A stretch of 64,000 nt of DNA. Source: Rhizobium sp. NLR16a (GTDB lineage: Bacteria > Pseudomonadota > Alphaproteobacteria > Rhizobiales > Rhizobiaceae). Location: the NCBI RefSeq assembly GCF_017948245.1, contig NZ_CP072868.1, forward strand, positions 62,001-126,000, written 5' to 3'. A program made the position numbers and the translations under genes. The notes beneath the pieces are model-generated. The model saw only the letters and a program-made list of their open reading frames with translations, did no database searches and was not told the origin of the DNA. Numbering within the stretch: the stretch's first letter is position 1; each line of letters begins with the position of its first letter. Below are positions 44,716-54,446 of the stretch, piece after piece.

Positions 44716-45915
44716 ATGAACACTTCGGAAAAACTGATCGCCACGGAACAGCGGCTCGGCGCTCACAACTATAAGCCGCTCGACGTGGTGCTCACGCGCG
44801 GCGAAGGCGTGTATGTCTGGGATACCGACGGCAACCGTTATCTCGATTGCCTCTCGGCCTATTCTGCCGTCAATCAGGGCCATTGCCACCCGAAAATCCT
44901 AGCCGCCATGATCGAGCAGGCCGGCAGATTGACGCTCACCTCCCGCGCCTTCCGCAACGACCAACTCGCCCATCTCTACGAGGAGCTTGCCGCACTTACG
45001 GGCTCGCACAAGATCCTGCCGATGAATTCAGGCGCTGAAGCGGTGGAGACCGCCATCAAGGCGGTGCGCAAGTGGGGTTATGAGGTCAAGGGCGTACCTG
45101 AAGGCAAGGCGGAGATCATCGTCTGCGCCGACAATTTCCATGGTCGCACGCTGAGCATCATCAGTTTCTCCACAGATCCCGACGCCCGCACTGGCTTCGG
45201 CCCCTACACGCCTGGCTTCCGCATCATTCCCTTCGGCGATGCCGAGGCATTCAAGGCCGCGATCAACGGCAATACCGTGGCAGCCCTGATCGAGCCGATT
45301 CAGGGCGAAGCCGGCGTTATCATCCCGCCGGCCGGTTACTTTACCCGTATCCGGGAACTCTGCACTGATAACAACGTGACTCTGATCCTCGATGAGATCC
45401 AGACCGGTCTCGGCCGCACCGGCAAGCTGCTGGCCGAGGAGCACGAAAGCATAGAGGCCGATGTCACGCTGATCGGCAAGGCGCTTTCCGGCGGCTTCTA
45501 TCCCGTATCCGCCGTCCTTTCCAATTCCGAGGTGCTGGGCGTGCTGAAGCCCGGCCAGCACGGCTCGACCTTCGGCGGCAATCCGCTCGCCTGCGCGGTG
45601 GCGCGCACGGCCCTCAAGGTGCTCGTGGAGGAAGGCATGATCGACAATGCCGCCGCGATGGGTGATTATTTCATCGAAGGCTTGAGGTCGATCCGCTCCA
45701 ACATTGTCAGGGAGGTGCGCGGTCGTGGCCTGATGATGGCGATCGAGCTGGAGCCCGAAGCCGGCGGCGCGCGGCAATATTGCCATGCGCTGAAGGAGCG
45801 CGGCCTTCTCGCCAAGGACACCCATGACCACACGATCCGCCTCGCTCCGCCACTTGTTATAACGAGGGAGCAGGTCGATTGGGCCGTCTCGCGGATCGAA
45901 AAAACGATCGGCTGA
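44716..45915 (+). CDS. rocD: ornithine--oxo-acid transaminase
   Basis: Converts ornithine and 2-oxoglutarate to glutamate 5-semialdehyde and glutamate, with PLP. The 399-residue class III aminotransferase has the PLP lysine in [18 protein letters not shown], the cofactor Asp in [15 protein letters not shown], and the N-terminal [20 protein letters not shown]. It completes arginine breakdown with arginase. The ribosome site GAGGGAG precedes its ATG. Confidence 0.95.
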   Translation: MNTSEKLIATEQRLGAHNYKPLDVVLTRGEGVYVWDTDGNRYLDCLSAYSAVNQGHCHPKILAAMIEQAGRLTLTSRAFRNDQLAHLYEELAALTGSHKILPMNSGAEAVETAIKAVRKWGYEVKGVPEGKAEIIVCADNFHGRTLSIISFSTDPDARTGFGPYTPGFRIIPFGDAEAFKAAINGNTVAALIEPIQGEAGVIIPPAGYFTRIRELCTDNNVTLILDEIQTGLGRTGKLLAEEHESIEADVTLIGKALSGGFYPVSAVLSNSEVLGVLKPGQHGSTFGGNPLACAVARTALKVLVEEGMIDNAAAMGDYFIEGLRSIRSNIVREVRGRGLMMAIELEPEAGGARQYCHALKERGLLAKDTHDHTIRLAPPLVITREQVDWAVSRIEKTIG

Positions 45916-45920
45916 AATAG

Positions 45921-45965
45921 ATCGGGGCGGAAAAGCTTCACGCTTCCATTCCCGATTTAGATTTG
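45921..45965 (+). terminator. probable intrinsic terminator after rocD
   Basis: ATCGGG (45921-45926) pairs with CCCGAT (45951-45956); an inner stem joins GGAA-AGC to GCT-TCC. TTTAGATTT follows. It starts six bases after the rocD stop. Confidence 0.55.
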
Positions 45966-46113
45966 GGCAACACTCTTCCGTTAATGTCGTTGCTAACCGT
46001 AACGATGCTTTGCCAAGTGCAAAGTCATCGCGTGGTGTGAAGGCAAAGCTCGTTGGCGCCAATGGTGGCGCACCCGCTTCTGCTTTGGCTTACGACAGTT
46101 GGGAAGAATTCTA

Positions 46114-46590
46114 ATGGCCACGATCAATTCCACTAGCTTCAGCGGCGATACGCTCGAGATCATTGCCTTCCGCCTGCATGATCAGGAATTTTGCGTCAAG
46201 ACTACGACCATTCGCGAAATCCGCGGCTGGGCGCCTTCGACGCCGATCCCGCATTCGCCGGCCGATGTCATCGGAGTCATGAACCTGCGCGGTTCGGTGA
46301 TCCCGATCATTGATCTCGCCTATAAGCTCGGCATGAAGAGCACCGTTGCCAACGAACGCAGCGCCATCGTGGTCGCGGAAGTTCACAGCATGGTCATCGG
46401 CATGCTCGTCGACCGCGTCTCGGACATTCTCACCATCTCGTCGAGCCAGGTCCAGCCGGTGCCCGAGGTGACCGCCTCCTTCGACCGCGCTTTCTGCGAA
46501 GGCATCATCGCTTCGGAAAACGGCATGATCTGCTTCCTGAACCTCGCGAAGATGTTCAAGGAAAACGAGACGGATGAACTGGCCGCCTGA
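46114..46590 (+). CDS. cheW: chemotaxis coupling protein CheW
   Basis: A 158-residue CheW domain protein that links chemoreceptors to CheA. Typical segments are LEIIAFRLHDQEFCVKTTTIREIRG in its first part, IGVMNLRGSVIPIIDLAYKL, and MLVDRVSDILTISSSQVQPVP. It stands alone; no cheA, receptor or flagellar gene is near, so it serves receptors encoded elsewhere. The ATG at 46114 follows GGGAAGAA; a start five codons earlier is possible. A strong terminator follows. Confidence 0.92.
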   Translation: MATINSTSFSGDTLEIIAFRLHDQEFCVKTTTIREIRGWAPSTPIPHSPADVIGVMNLRGSVIPIIDLAYKLGMKSTVANERSAIVVAEVHSMVIGMLVDRVSDILTISSSQVQPVPEVTASFDRAFCEGIIASENGMICFLNLAKMFKENETDELAA

Positions 46591-46614
46591 TCTGCCAGAA
46601 CAATGGGATATCGG

Positions 46615-46640
46615 AAAACCGCCGCTCTTGGCGGTTTTTT
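46615..46640 (+). terminator. intrinsic terminator after cheW
   Basis: AAAACCGCC (46615-46623) pairs with GGCGGTTTT (46630-46638) around GCTCTT, and the T run continues to 46640. It lies 25 bases after the cheW stop. Confidence 0.9.
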
Positions 46641-46847
46641 ATTGCTTGCCATCGGAAATCTAGACTTGCTTGTCTGGTCGTGATCATCGTGCTCTTGGCG
46701 GCGGGCGGCGTTATTTTCCGGCGCGCAAAGGACGCTGTAACACTTCGAACTTCGTATATTTTAAATCGATTAGATTTCATGACGTATGCAGTGGCGCATG
46801 ACCAGGCAGCTTGCTGCTGCCTCCCCTCCGGCAGATGCCACTTTGGA

Positions 46848-47093
46848 TTACCGGACCTGGTTTGCCTCCGCCTCCGGCTTGCGGATCATGGGAGCGGCCT
46901 GAAGCACGAGTGCATCCAGACCGTTCTCCTCTTTCTCGAGAATTTCAAACAATTGCCGCCGCATGCGCGGCTCCCAGAATTTGTTGATGTGCGTGGCGAC
47001 CCCTTGCGCGGCCTCGTTTTGCGGCTGGCTCTTGAAAAAGGTGGCGATCTGATTTGCCATATAGACAAGCTTGGTTTTGGTATCATGCGACAT
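46848..47093 (-). CDS. fdsD: formate dehydrogenase subunit delta
   Basis: An 81-residue FdsD protein (KLVYMANQIATFFKSQ at the N-terminus, HINKFWEPRMRRQLFEIL in the middle). FdsD is needed for the active soluble NAD-dependent formate dehydrogenase in Cupriavidus and Rhodobacter. It starts inside the 3' end of fdhD (11-base overlap) and ends the operon. Confidence 0.9.
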   Translation of the reverse strand: MSHDTKTKLVYMANQIATFFKSQPQNEAAQGVATHINKFWEPRMRRQLFEILEKEENGLDALVLQAAPMIRKPEAEANQVR

Positions 47094-47907
47094 CGGCGAT
47101 GCTTCCGGGCAAGATGCGGTGCGGGTGTGTGAAAATCTCGAAATCCTCGCCGCGCACCAGCGCGACGAGCGTCATGCCGGCCTCTTCGGCCGTGCGGATG
47201 GCAAGGGCTGTCGGCGCTGAAATGGCGATGAGCGCGGGGCTGCCGAGGATCGCCGCCTTCTGCACCATCTCGACCGACAGCCGGCTGGTGACGACGACCG
47301 CGCCGTTTCCGCCGCTTTCGTCGGCGCGGATGACGGCGCCGCAGAGTTTGTCCAGCGCGTTGTGGCGGCCAACATCTTCACGGACCGCAATGAGCCCGCC
47401 GCCGGGAAGATAGAATCCAGCGCCATGTACGGCCCGCGTCTGCCGATGCAGCGGCTGCGCCTCGTTCAGAAGCGAAACGGCCCGAACGATATCCGCGTGA
47501 GACAGCGTCAACGGCGATGTCGAGACGTTGGGCACCGGCCGCACTGCCTGTTCGATCGATTCGATGCCGCAGAGCCCGCAGCCGACCGGGCCGGCCATGC
47601 TGCGGCGGCGCGCCCGCAGCCGATCGGCGACGTCGTCGGCAAGGCTGACCTGCACGTCAACGCCCTGCTCGCCCTCGACGATCTCGATGGCGGATATCTC
47701 CGCCGGCTTGGCGATAATTCCTTCCGTCAGGCTGAAGCCGACGGCGAAATCCTCAAGATCCGCGGGTGTCGCCATCATCACCGCATGCGAACTGCCGCCA
47801 TAGGAAAAGGCGATCGGCACTTCCTCGGGCACCATGCGCGAACCGCTGTGCATGACGCCGTTGCGGCGGGCGGTTTCGGGAGCACGGGCGGTGGTGGCGA
47901 AAGTCAT
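47083..47907 (-). CDS. fdhD: formate dehydrogenase accessory sulfurtransferase FdhD
   Basis: Transfers sulfur to the molybdenum cofactor of formate dehydrogenase. The 274-residue protein has the catalytic Cys pair in VGCGLCG (C110, C113) and the conserved REDVGRHNALDKLCGA and VVTSRLSVEMVQKAA segments. The start at 47907 (MTFATTARAPETARR) is preferred; the longer frame to 48039 overlaps fdsA. It lies between fdsA and fdsD in the operon. Confidence 0.95.
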   Translation of the reverse strand: MTFATTARAPETARRNGVMHSGSRMVPEEVPIAFSYGGSSHAVMMATPADLEDFAVGFSLTEGIIAKPAEISAIEIVEGEQGVDVQVSLADDVADRLRARRRSMAGPVGCGLCGIESIEQAVRPVPNVSTSPLTLSHADIVRAVSLLNEAQPLHRQTRAVHGAGFYLPGGGLIAVREDVGRHNALDKLCGAVIRADESGGNGAVVVTSRLSVEMVQKAAILGSPALIAISAPTALAIRTAEEAGMTLVALVRGEDFEIFTHPHRILPGSIADVA

Positions 47908-47980
47908 CACGGACGCCTCCTCTTCTCCCCTAGGAGAGGAAGGAGGATCTTGCCGACAACACCAAATCGCCCCTGCATCG

Positions 47981-50860
47981 TCACTCCGCCGCTTCGAGCT
48001 TGCCGGCGATGCGGCGCGATTGCCGCGCCTGCTCGTCATATTCGAGCTGCCAGTCGCTCGGCCCGTTCGACGGCGAGACCTGCACCGCCGTCACCTTGTA
48101 TTCCGGGCAGTTGGTCGCCCAGTCGGAAAAGTCGGTGGTGACGACGTTGGCCTGCGTATTGGGGTGATGGAAGGTCGTATAGACGACGCCCGGCGCGACA
48201 CGATCGGTGATCAGCGCCCGGAGCGTGGTGTCGCCGGAGCGGCTGGCGAGCTTCACCCAGTCGCCATCGCGGACGCCGCGCTGTTCGGCATCGTGCGGGT
48301 GGATCTCCAGCCGGTCTTCCGCGTGCCAGACGACATTCTCCGTCCGCCGGGTCTGCGCTCCGACATTATACTGGCTGAGAATGCGGCCAGTGGTGAGCAG
48401 CAGCGGGAAGCGTGGGCCGGTGCGTTCGTCGGTCGCCACATATTCAGTGCGGATGAACTTGCCCTTGCCGCGCACGAAACCGTTGACATGCATGATCGGC
48501 GACCCGAGCGGGTTCTTCTCGTCGCAGGGCCACTGCACCGAACCCATCTTGTCGAGGTAATCGTAGGAAACAAGCGCGAAACTCGGCGTCGTCGCGGCAA
48601 TTTCATCCATGATCTCCGACGGATGGGCATAATTCCAGTCGAGTCCCATGGTATGGGCAAGCTTCTGCGTCACCTCCCAGTCGCCATAGCCGTTGCGCGG
48701 CGTCATCACTTTGCGAACGCGGTTGATGCGCCGCTCGGCATTGGTGAAGGTGCCGTCTTTCTCGAGGAAGGTCGAGCCCGGCAGGAAGACATGGGCGTAG
48801 TTGGCAGTCTCGTTGAGGAACAGGTCCTGCACGACGACGCATTCCATCGCCGCCAGCCCTGCGGCGACATGTTTCGTATCGGGATCGGACTGGAGAATGT
48901 CCTCGCCCTGGACGTACAGGCCCTTGAACGAGCCGTCGACCGCCGCATCCAGCATATTCGGAATGCGCAGACCCGGCTCGTTGTTGAGCTTCACGCCCCA
49001 GAGCTTTTCGAAGATATCGCGCGTCGCATCGTCGGAAATGTGCCGGTAGCCCGGCAGCTCGTGCGGGAAGGAGCCCATGTCGCAGGAACCCTGCACATTG
49101 TTCTGGCCGCGCAGCGGATTCACGCCCACGCCCGGGCGGCCGATATTGCCGGTCGCCATCGCCAGGTTGGCGATCGCAATCACCGTGGTCGAGCCCTGGC
49201 TGTGTTCGGTGACACCGAGGCCGTAATAGATCGCACCATTGCCGCCCTTGGCATAGAGCCTTGCCGCACCGCGCAGATCCGCCGCCGGAACGCCAGTGAA
49301 AGCCTCCGTCTGTTCGGGACTATGCTGCGGCTCAGCGACGAAAGCCGCCCAGTCCTCGAATTCCGACCAGTCGCAGCGCTCGCGGATGAATGCCTCGTCG
49401 TAGAGCCCTTCGGTGACGATCACATGCGCCAGCGCCGTCATCACTGCGACATTGGTGCCCGGCTTCAGCGGCAGGTGGTAGGAAGCCTCGACATGTGGCG
49501 ACCGGACGATATCGGTGCGGCGCGGATCGATGACGATGAGCTTCGCCCCCTGGCGCAGCCGCTTCTTCAGCCGCGACCCGAACACCGGATGGCCGTCCGT
49601 CGGGTTGGCGCCGATGATGACGACGACATCGGATTGTTCGACACTGTCGAAATTCTGCGTGCCGGCCGAGGTCCCGAATGTCTGGCCGAGACCGTAGCCG
49701 GTCGGCGAGTGGCAGACGCGGGCGCAGGTATCGACATTGTTGTTGCCGAAACCGGCGCGGACCAGCTTCTGCACCAGATAGGTTTCCTCATTGGTGCAGC
49801 GCGAGGAGGTGATGCCGCCGATCGCGTCGCGGCCATACTGATATTGGATGCGGCGGAACTCCGACGCCACATGCGCGAAGGCCTCGTCCCAGCTCACCTC
49901 CCGCCAGGGATCGCTGACCTTTTCGCGGATCATCGGGTTGAGGATGCGGTCTTTGTGAGTGGAATAACCGTAGGCGAAGCGGCCCTTGACGCACGAATGC
50001 CCGCGATTGGCCTGTCCGTCCTTCCACGGCACCATCCGCACCAGTTCCTCGCCGCGCATCTCCGCCTTGAAGGAGCAGCCGACGCCGCAATAGGCGCAGG
50101 TGGTGACGGCCGAATGCTCCGGCTGGCCGATCTCGATCACCGATTTCTCCGTCAGCGTCGCCGTCGGACAGGCCTGGACGCAGGCGCCGCAGGAAACGCA
50201 TTCGGAATCCATGAAATTCTCATGCATGCCGGGTGACACGCGGGAACCGAAACCGCGCCCCTCGATCGTCAGCGCGAAAGTGCCCTGCACTTCCTCGCAG
50301 GCGCGTACGCAGAGCGAACAGACGATGCATTTCGAGGGATCATAGGTGAAATAGGGATTGGACTCGTCCTTCGGCATCCATTTCAGATTGATGTCGCCGT
50401 TGCCGCGCGCCTTGACGTGATTGTCGCCCTCATAGCCGTAGCGCACGTCGCGCAGGCCGACAGCGCCGGCCATATCCTGCAACTGGCAATCGCCATTGGC
50501 AGCGCAGGTGAGACAGTCGAGCGGATGATCGGAAATATAAAGCTCCATCACGCCGCGGCGGATATCCTTCAATCGTCCCGTCTGCGTGTGCACCACCATG
50601 TTTGCCGCCACCGGCGTCGTGCAGGAGGCTGGCGTGCCGGCGCGGCCCTCGATCTCGACGAGACAGAGCCGGCAGGAGCCGAAGGCATCGACCATGTCAG
50701 TAGCGCAGAGCTTCGGCACCTCGATACCGGCTTCCATCGATGCGCGCATGATGGAGGTGCCCTCCGGCACGCTGATCTGCTGCCCATCAATGGTGAGCCT
50801 CACCATGGTTTCGGATTTCGAAGCGGGAGTGCCGTAGTCGATTTCATGGATGAGAGACAT
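47981..50860 (-). CDS. fdsA: NAD-dependent formate dehydrogenase subunit alpha
   Basis: The catalytic 959-residue subunit, oxidising formate to CO2 at a bis-MGD molybdenum centre. An N-terminal 2Fe-2S domain has C52, C63, C66 and C80. The NADH-dehydrogenase-G-like His/Cys region and ferredoxin-type clusters follow (CIVCSLCVRACEEVQG; CVSCGACVQACPTA). Then comes the molybdopterin oxidoreductase domain (CAYCGVGCSF) with the metal-ligand Cys in DTCARVCHSPTGYG; there is no selenocysteine codon. The C-terminal dinucleotide-binding domain is complete. The ATG at 50860 gives the family N-terminus. Confidence 0.96.
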   Translation of the reverse strand: MSLIHEIDYGTPASKSETMVRLTIDGQQISVPEGTSIMRASMEAGIEVPKLCATDMVDAFGSCRLCLVEIEGRAGTPASCTTPVAANMVVHTQTGRLKDIRRGVMELYISDHPLDCLTCAANGDCQLQDMAGAVGLRDVRYGYEGDNHVKARGNGDINLKWMPKDESNPYFTYDPSKCIVCSLCVRACEEVQGTFALTIEGRGFGSRVSPGMHENFMDSECVSCGACVQACPTATLTEKSVIEIGQPEHSAVTTCAYCGVGCSFKAEMRGEELVRMVPWKDGQANRGHSCVKGRFAYGYSTHKDRILNPMIREKVSDPWREVSWDEAFAHVASEFRRIQYQYGRDAIGGITSSRCTNEETYLVQKLVRAGFGNNNVDTCARVCHSPTGYGLGQTFGTSAGTQNFDSVEQSDVVVIIGANPTDGHPVFGSRLKKRLRQGAKLIVIDPRRTDIVRSPHVEASYHLPLKPGTNVAVMTALAHVIVTEGLYDEAFIRERCDWSEFEDWAAFVAEPQHSPEQTEAFTGVPAADLRGAARLYAKGGNGAIYYGLGVTEHSQGSTTVIAIANLAMATGNIGRPGVGVNPLRGQNNVQGSCDMGSFPHELPGYRHISDDATRDIFEKLWGVKLNNEPGLRIPNMLDAAVDGSFKGLYVQGEDILQSDPDTKHVAAGLAAMECVVVQDLFLNETANYAHVFLPGSTFLEKDGTFTNAERRINRVRKVMTPRNGYGDWEVTQKLAHTMGLDWNYAHPSEIMDEIAATTPSFALVSYDYLDKMGSVQWPCDEKNPLGSPIMHVNGFVRGKGKFIRTEYVATDERTGPRFPLLLTTGRILSQYNVGAQTRRTENVVWHAEDRLEIHPHDAEQRGVRDGDWVKLASRSGDTTLRALITDRVAPGVVYTTFHHPNTQANVVTTDFSDWATNCPEYKVTAVQVSPSNGPSDWQLEYDEQARQSRRIAGKLEAAE

Positions 50861-50926
50861 GGTCGGCCTCCTGTACGGAAATGGAATTGAGCAAGTCACG
50901 GCATGCGACTGTAGCTTGGAAGATCA

Positions 50927-52483
50927 TCACTCAGCCGCCTCCACGACCGGCGCCGGCGCGAAATCTTCCGGGAAATGCGTCATGGCGCTCACCACGGGAT
51001 AGGGCGTGAAACCGCCGAGCGCACAGAGCGACCCGAATTTCATGGTATTGCAGAGATCGCCAAGCAGCACCCGGTTCTTCTCCGGCTCGATGCCGCGCGC
51101 GATTTTGTCGACCGTCTCGACGCCGCGGGTCGAACCGATGCGGCAGGGCGTGCATTTGCCGCAGCTTTCGACGGCACAGAATTCCATGGCGAAACGCGCC
51201 TGCTTCAGCATATCGGCCGTGTCGTCGAAGACAACGACGCCGGCGTGGCCGATGAGCCCGTCCTTGGCGGCGAAGGCTTCGTAGTCGAAAGGCGTATCGA
51301 ACAGAGCCCGCGGGAAATAGGCGCCCAATGGTCCGCCGACCTGCACGGCCTTGACCGGTCGGCCGGTCCTCGTGCCGCCGCCGATCCTGTCGACGATCTC
51401 GCCGAGCGAAAGACCGAAGGCGGTCTCATAGAGGCCGCCATATCTGACATTGCCGGCGATCTGCAGCGGAATGGTGCCGCGCGAGCGGCCCATACCGAAA
51501 TCGCGGTAGAAGGCGGCCCCCTTCTCCAGGATGACAGGCACCGAGGCAAGTGAGATCACATTGTTGATGACGGTCGGACAGTCGAACAAGCCCTTATGCG
51601 CCGGCAGCGGCGGCTTGGCGCGCACGATGCCGCGCTTGCCTTCGAGACTGTTCAAGAGAGCCGTTTCCTCACCGCAGACATAGGCGCCGGCGCCGGTGCG
51701 CACCTCGATATCGAAGGCGCGACCCGAACCAAGCACTGACGGCCCGAGAATGCCGGCCTGCCGGGCAATGCCGATGGCCTCGCTCATCACGGCGATCGCA
51801 TGCGGATATTCCGAACGGGTATAGACGAACCCCTTCGTGGCGCCGGTCGCAAACCCTGCAATCGCCATGCCCTCGATCAGCACGAAGGGATCGCCCTCCA
51901 TGATCATCCTGTCGGCGAAGGTGCCGCTATCACCTTCGTCGGCGTTGCAGACGATATATTTGCGTTCGCCGCTGGCATCGAGAACCGTCTTCCACTTGAT
52001 GCCCGTGGGAAAACCGGCACCGCCGCGTCCGCGCAGGCCGGAATCCGTGACTTCCTTGACGATTTCGACAGGCGTCATCAAAACGGCGCGGCGAAGGCCG
52101 GCAAGGCCGCCATGCGCCTCATAATCGCCAAGCGAAAGCGGGTCGGTGATGCCACAGCGGGCGAAGGTCAGGCGGGTCTGTTCCTTCAGGAAGGGGAGGT
52201 CTTCAACCCCCCCGAGACAGAGCGGGTGGCCGCCGCCGTTCATCATTCCGGCGTCAAACAGAGCAGGCACATCCCTTGCCTTCACCGGCCCGTAGCCGAT
52301 GCGCCTCCCGGCGGCCTCGATCTCGACCAGCGGTTCCAGCCAGAACATTCCGCGCGAGCCGTTGCGCACGATCTCTGCATCGAAGCCGCGGGCGGCGATC
52401 TCCTGGGCAATCGCCTTTGCCACCTTTTCGGCCCCGAGCGCCAGCGCAGCGGCATCGCGCGGAACATAGATCTTGACTGTCAT
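50927..52483 (-). CDS. fdsB: NAD-dependent formate dehydrogenase subunit beta
   Basis: A 518-residue diaphorase subunit related to NuoF. A thioredoxin-like N-terminal domain is followed by the FMN/NADH site (GRGGAGFPTGIKWK, then CNADEGDSGTFADR) and the 4Fe-4S motif ESCGKCTPCRIGSTRG. It passes electrons from FdsA to NAD. Its start overlaps the fdsG stop (ATGA). The ATG at 52483 (MTVKIYVPRDAAAL) is supported by this coupling. Confidence 0.95.
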   Translation of the reverse strand: MTVKIYVPRDAAALALGAEKVAKAIAQEIAARGFDAEIVRNGSRGMFWLEPLVEIEAAGRRIGYGPVKARDVPALFDAGMMNGGGHPLCLGGVEDLPFLKEQTRLTFARCGITDPLSLGDYEAHGGLAGLRRAVLMTPVEIVKEVTDSGLRGRGGAGFPTGIKWKTVLDASGERKYIVCNADEGDSGTFADRMIMEGDPFVLIEGMAIAGFATGATKGFVYTRSEYPHAIAVMSEAIGIARQAGILGPSVLGSGRAFDIEVRTGAGAYVCGEETALLNSLEGKRGIVRAKPPLPAHKGLFDCPTVINNVISLASVPVILEKGAAFYRDFGMGRSRGTIPLQIAGNVRYGGLYETAFGLSLGEIVDRIGGGTRTGRPVKAVQVGGPLGAYFPRALFDTPFDYEAFAAKDGLIGHAGVVVFDDTADMLKQARFAMEFCAVESCGKCTPCRIGSTRGVETVDKIARGIEPEKNRVLLGDLCNTMKFGSLCALGGFTPYPVVSAMTHFPEDFAPAPVVEAAE

Positions 52484-52959
52484 CGACGTGCCTCCGCAAC
52501 GAGTTCCGCCACCAGCTGATCGTCGAGCCGGCCATAAACCTCGCCGTCGAGCATCGCCGACGGGGCGCAGGCACAAAGGCCGAGACAGTAGACCGGCTCC
52601 AGCGTCACGGCGCCGTCGAGCGTCGTCTGATGAAAATCGATGCCCAGCAGCGCCTTGACGCGTTCAGCCAACGCATCGCCGCCCGTCGACTGACAGGCCT
52701 CGGCGCGACAGAGCTTCAGCACGTGGCGGCCGGCGGGATGGTCGCGATAATCGTGATAGAATGTCATCACCCCGTGCACTTCGGCGCGCGAGAGGTTCAA
52801 TTCCTCCGCAATCACAGGCAGGGCTTCCTGCGGCACATAACCGAATTCTCGCTGAACCTCGTGCAGAATGGGAAGCAGCGGTCCCTCAAGGAAGCGCAGG
52901 TCGGCGACGATGGTCCGTGTACGCGCTGCGATATCGCCTCCGGCGATATGAATGGTCAT
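52480..52959 (-). CDS. fdsG: NAD-dependent formate dehydrogenase subunit gamma
   Basis: A 159-residue 2Fe-2S subunit related to NuoE. Cluster ligands are C84, C89, C125 and C129 (KLCRAEAC and YCLGLCAC), in a thioredoxin-like fold. The N-terminal helical region contains LLPILHEVQREFGYVPQEA. It is the first gene of fdsGBA-fdhD-fdsD. The operon is preceded by a LysR-type operator. Confidence 0.95.
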   Translation of the reverse strand: MTIHIAGGDIAARTRTIVADLRFLEGPLLPILHEVQREFGYVPQEALPVIAEELNLSRAEVHGVMTFYHDYRDHPAGRHVLKLCRAEACQSTGGDALAERVKALLGIDFHQTTLDGAVTLEPVYCLGLCACAPSAMLDGEVYGRLDDQLVAELVAEARR

Positions 52960-53077
52960 CAGGCAGCCCTCCCGGCGGCTTGCTCGTTTCGGGATGGCAG
53001 GCCTCCCCAGCCGAGCGCCATCGTGCAGACAACATCTCAGGGAAGCCGATGACGATCAATAAAGCTATCTCGTGGAA

Positions 53078-53096
53078 TGATAGGTTTTTTCTATCA
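53078..53096 (-). promoter_or_regulatory. LysR-type operator upstream of fdsG
   Basis: TGATAG (53078-53083) and CTATCA (53091-53096) form a perfect inverted repeat with seven bases between (core ATAG-N7-CTAT, a T-N11-A site). A second, imperfect copy (GATAG-N7-TGATC on the minus strand, about 53069-53053) lies on the fdsG side. This is the usual arrangement of a LysR recognition site plus an activation site. The right arm overlaps the stop codon of the lysR gene. Confidence 0.6.
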
Positions 53097-53987
53097 AAGC
53101 TCCTCATCCCGCACGAGCACTCTCGCTTCGTGCAATAGGGCCGAAACGAGCGGGGTGAAGGGCTCGCGATAAGGCGCGACAAGACCGACCAGATGATGCG
53201 CCTCAGGCTCGACGATCGGAATCATCCGGATTTCCACGGGAAAACCAAAGGATTTCGCGACGTTGCGCGGCATGATGCTCGCCCAGCGACCGGTCCTGAC
53301 ATGCGAGAACAGCACGATCATCGAATTGGATTCGAGCGTCGGATGCACCGTGGCGCCGGCTTCCGTCAGATGCCGGTTGATGATGCGGCGGTTCTGCATG
53401 TCAGCTGTCAATAGACAAAGCCGAAGATCGCCGACTTCCCGCCAAGTCACGTTGTCGCGATCGGAAAGCGGGCTGCCTGCGGCCGTGATCAGATTGTAGC
53501 GCTCGGCATAGAGGGGCACGGTCGTAACGCGGCCAAGCGGTTCATTTTCTAGGTAGGTGATGCCGGCCTCGATTTCGAGATTTTCCAGCATGCTCAGCAC
53601 CTGCAGCGAGTTCCGCGAGACGATCGAGAAGGTCACTCCGGGATGTCGTTCCTGAAAGGGCGTAGTGATGCGCGAAAGCATGGCGAGCGCGGTCGGAATG
53701 GCAGCGAGGCGGATGTGGCCGGAAAGACCACGGCGGGCGGCGCGCATTTCCTCGCGCATGGTGCGGGCGTCGCCGACGATGCGCCGCGCCCATTCAAGCA
53801 CCCGCTGCCCCTCCGGCGTCAGCCCTTGAAAACGCGAGCCGCGCTGCACCAGCATGACACCAAGCTGGTCTTCAAGCTGCCGGATGGCGGCCGAAAGTGT
53901 CGGTTGCGAGATCCCGCACTCCTCGGCGGCGCGGCCGAAATGCTTTTCGTTGGCAAGGGCGATGAAAAATTCCAGCTTGTCGATCAT
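53094..53987 (-). CDS. LysR-family regulator, probable fds operon activator
   Basis: A 297-residue LysR regulator. The winged helix-turn-helix (ALANEKHFGRAAEECGISQP) is at about residues 10-29 and a periplasmic-binding-like effector domain covers about 90-290. It is immediately upstream of fdsG on the same strand, with the operator at 53078-53096 between them. Formate is the obvious candidate effector; that is inference from position. It shares family features with FdsR-type regulators. Confidence 0.88.
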   Translation of the reverse strand: MIDKLEFFIALANEKHFGRAAEECGISQPTLSAAIRQLEDQLGVMLVQRGSRFQGLTPEGQRVLEWARRIVGDARTMREEMRAARRGLSGHIRLAAIPTALAMLSRITTPFQERHPGVTFSIVSRNSLQVLSMLENLEIEAGITYLENEPLGRVTTVPLYAERYNLITAAGSPLSDRDNVTWREVGDLRLCLLTADMQNRRIINRHLTEAGATVHPTLESNSMIVLFSHVRTGRWASIMPRNVAKSFGFPVEIRMIPIVEPEAHHLVGLVAPYREPFTPLVSALLHEARVLVRDEEL

Positions 53988-54065
53988 CCGGTCTCCCGAT
54001 CCGGCGCGAAATCATCCGGATCAGCCTATCTTCGACGCAGCAACCGTGCTCCGCAAGGGCGGGTG

Positions 54066-54404
54066 CTAATTGTTTTCTGCAGGAAAAAGATCGAACAGCG
54101 ATTCGAGGAAGGCAAGCACGCTCGTATTGCCGATACGGTAATTGACGAGCCTGCCCTGACGGCGCGTATTGACAAGGCCTTCGAGCCTCAAACGCGCGAG
54201 CTGCTGCGAGACCATCGCCTGCTGAATGCCGAGGATATTTTCGATTTCACCCACCGTCCGCTCCTCGGTCGCGAGTATGCAAAGAATTAGAAGTCGGGTC
54301 TGGTGCGCCAGCGCCTTCAGCAGATCGCTCGCCTCACGAGCGTTTCCAGCGAGTTTGTGCAATTCCTGACCGGACATTCCCGGCTCGGGCTTGGGCAATG
54401 GCAT
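54066..54404 (-). CDS. ArsR/SmtB-family regulator (BigR-like)
   Basis: A 112-residue winged-helix repressor. The DNA-binding region is ENILGIQQAMVSQQLARLR. It resembles sulfide- or thiol-sensing BigR/SqrR repressors in sequence and in having Cys42 (LLILCIL). The second redox cysteine, near residue 108 in those proteins, is replaced by Pro (LFPAENN), so a disulfide or tetrasulfide switch of the usual kind may not form. No metal-binding Cys/His cluster is seen. The start at 54404 is used; the longer frame (to 54755) is antisense-like and overlaps the SDR gene. Autoregulation is suggested by the operator upstream. Confidence 0.8.
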   Translation of the reverse strand: MPLPKPEPGMSGQELHKLAGNAREASDLLKALAHQTRLLILCILATEERTVGEIENILGIQQAMVSQQLARLRLEGLVNTRRQGRLVNYRIGNTSVLAFLESLFDLFPAENN

Positions 54405-54446
54405 TCGACATCTCGGAAGGGAAGCGAAAAGGCAGATCAGCCCAAT

